DNA of 64,000 nt from NCBI GenBank assembly GCA_018136815.1, contig CM030933.1:7504676-7568675 (forward strand), given 5' to 3'. The translations under genes and the position numbers were made by a program. Source of the stretch: Isochrysis galbana (taxonomy: Eukaryota > Haptophyta > Isochrysidales > Isochrysidaceae). The notes below the pieces were generated by a model. It did no database searches. It was not told where the DNA came from and saw only the letters and a program-made list of their open reading frames with translations. This document shows positions 62,495 through 64,000 of this stretch, in pieces; position 1 is the stretch's first letter; each line of letters starts with the position of its first letter.

Positions 62495-63245
62495 TAAAAT
62501 AAAAAAGGAATGATCGTAGAAATAATTTTAATCAATTAAATATAATATTTTTATGAAAATATACTTTTCAATTAATTATTCGGATAATAAAAAATCAAAA
62601 ATGGAATGAGCTAATTAAATATAATTTATTATAGTATTTTTTACGAAAATATACTTTTCAATGAATTATTCGAATGGAATGAGCTAACGGAATTAGCGTA
62701 TGGATAATTTTAATTAATTAATTATATTTTATTATAATATTTTTTGAGAAAATACACGTTTCAATGAAATATTCAAATTAAAGTTTAGTGATTAGTGAAG
62801 TAATAGTAATAAAATTATTATTTAGTGACAATAAATTTGAGATCCTTAAAAATGTTGAATTAAAAATTATAACTTGATAGTAATTATCTTATTAAACCTT
62901 AGTTTAAAATGAAGACTTTTAGTCATAGCATCGTTTGACGTTTGAGTAAACACATAATAGTAAATTTTATTTGGTTTTTTGTGGTTTTTATTTATTTTAA
63001 ATATTCTTAATATTAATATTTTACTTGACGAGATCAAAATGACCGATATTTTATTTAACTTGAATTTTTGGTTAGATTTTTTAATTTTACTATTTTTATA
63101 TTACGTCTTCAATAATCTTTAATTTAATTACTAATTTAATTACCATATTGTACTTATATATTATATTTTAATATTAATCCTAGTAACTTTATGTCATTTC
63201 TAAAACTATTAGCTGTTAGATACTCTAAGTTTTAAAAACTATTTT
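62495..63245. other. AT-rich island with three diverged tandem units
   Basis: By eye about 80% A+T, in sharp contrast to the GC-rich surroundings. 62530-62770 contains three related units: attaaatataat...atttt, gaaaatatacttttcaatga, attattcgaatggaatgagc. No open frame of note and no gene were recognised. Composition resembles organellar DNA, but no organellar gene word was found. Confidence 0.75.
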
Positions 63246-63685
63246 CAGGGGGGAGAAAGAGAACAAAGAAAAGAGGAGAAAGGAGAACAGAGGATAGGAG
63301 GGGGGAAGAGAGAGAGAAGGAGAGCGAGCCAAAGAGAGGAGGAACCCCCCGTTTGCTATCGGGGGATTTCCTCTTCCCCCGATAGCTATCGGGGGGTCCG
63401 CTTACGGCACCCCCAGGAGCTATCCCCCGATAGCTCTCGGGGGATTTTCTCGGTCCCCCGGTAGCTCTCGGGGGGGCTGTTGGCGATCGGGAAAAAATTT
63501 CCCCCCGATAGCTATCGGGGGCCCCCGATAGCTATCGGGGGGCGTTGGCTCCTGGGGGGTAACAGATATAAACGGACCCCAGGACCCCTTAGCCCTTAGA
63601 GGCCTTGGGAGAGCTCTAGGGGGCCTCGGGGGACCCATATCTGGCCCCCCTGCTCCCCCGCTGGCTAGGGTCCATGGTATCGTTA

Positions 63686-63755
63686 ACTGTCAACTGTCAA
63701 TTGTCAACTGTCAACCTTAACCTTAACCATCAACTATGCTTATGCTTATGCTTGC
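63686..63755. repeat. Short tandem words (GTCAACT)n, CCTTAA and TGCTTA
   Basis: gtcaactgtcaactgtcaat and so on, then aaccttaaccttaacc, then atgcttatgcttatgcttgc. Simple repeats; the middle block looks telomere-like but is only two units long. Confidence 0.7.
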
Positions 63756-63775
63756 TCTTTGCTCTTTTCATAACC

Positions 63776-64000
63776 TACTTTTTAAGTAGGTAGGGGTCAA
63801 TGGGGGCCCCGCGCCCCCCTCCCTCCATCGCAGAAACCCCAGGGGTGGGCCTGCACAACAAATCTCAGCCCCTGCCAGACGGGCAAGGGCTGAGCACTCA
63901 ACACATCTCTGTCCGGACTTCCCAGTGGGTGCGCGCCACGCGCCACAGCGCCACGACGCCACACGCGTTCGCCTGCAACGACCCCCCATCGCACTGATCC
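63776..64000 (+). mobile_element. E-family retroelement, 5' end, cut by the window edge
   Basis: Starts at the hairpin cctactttttaagtagg and continues GGGGTCAATGGGGGCCCCGC, CCATCGCAGA, GGTGGGCCTGCAC, CAGCCCCTGCCAGACGGGCA. This is the reverse complement of the E1 right end (36160-36280), so it lies in the opposite orientation to E1. The remainder lies beyond the window. Confidence 0.7.

Noticed and set aside
62495..63245. Calling the AT-rich island a mitochondrial or plastid insertion
   Set aside because: No organellar gene or tRNA could be recognised; composition alone is not enough.
63704..63730. Telomere-like aaccttaaccttaacc
   Set aside because: Only two to three units inside mixed simple repeats; not a telomere or clear interstitial telomeric array.

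Overview
The window is nuclear DNA of a GC-rich eukaryotic alga, most likely a haptophyte or another alga with a red-derived secondary plastid (inference). The evidence is spliced genes with GT-AG introns and no operons, plus two nucleus-encoded plastid proteins (translation factor IF-2 and a cytochrome b6f-type Rieske protein) that begin with a signal peptide followed by a transit-like region. A DUF1997 protein with a signal peptide and an LNR-like Cys domain common in haptophyte-type algae fit the same picture. Long homopurine/homopyrimidine tracts sit at many gene starts. No bacterial, organellar or rRNA/tRNA genes were seen.

Host genes in order: 5' part of an MFS transporter (1-205, minus); PEX14-like peroxin (3397-5331, plus); two-exon DUF1997 protein (8008-10451, minus); ISCA1-like Fe-S assembly protein (13345-13782, minus); OCIA-like small membrane protein (20979-21293, plus); three-exon TPR plus methyltransferase protein (23824-25692, plus); small secreted Cys-rich zygote-specific-protein-like gene (26921-27121, minus); LNR-like membrane protein (29737-30387, minus); kinase-like N-lobe fragment (33565-34122, minus); SF3B4 (37923-39482, plus); plastid IF-2 (43410-45860, minus); unknown gene (47585-48245, minus); Rieske PetC (49705-50301, minus); five-exon GDP-mannose-type nucleotide-sugar transporter (51325-52787, plus); PAF-acetylhydrolase (53822-55177, minus); five-exon FMN-binding glutamate synthase-family protein (56033-58465, minus); SET/SMYD-like protein (59473-61224, minus). 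I joined the exons by hand from splice sites and conserved domains; in every spliced model the phases agree.

Mobile DNA dominates between the genes. (1) A retroelement family makes 16-20 bp target-site duplications (TSDs). It includes a 2.1 kb member with a CCCH zinc-finger gag-like ORF that splits a membrane-protein gene (40381-42497), three shorter non-coding relatives (5687-6436, 26084-26208, 27616-28421), and a related 934 bp element that splits a crystallin-like gene (35345-36278) in a way that could be spliced out. One copy sits inside another repeat whose empty site survives at 12.8 kb. (2) An internally deleted Copia element has identical LTRs and a 5 bp TSD (16887-20930), and carries a nested 1.4 kb TG...CA insertion that looks like a solo LTR. 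(3) A 2.2 kb element with 143 bp terminal inverted repeats made of a 20 bp GC palindrome encloses an 840 bp (AG)n tract and a 750 bp AT-rich segment (61344-63564). (4) There are also two MITE-like copies, two hAT transposase relics, a Mutator-like relic, and several tandem or inverted duplications.
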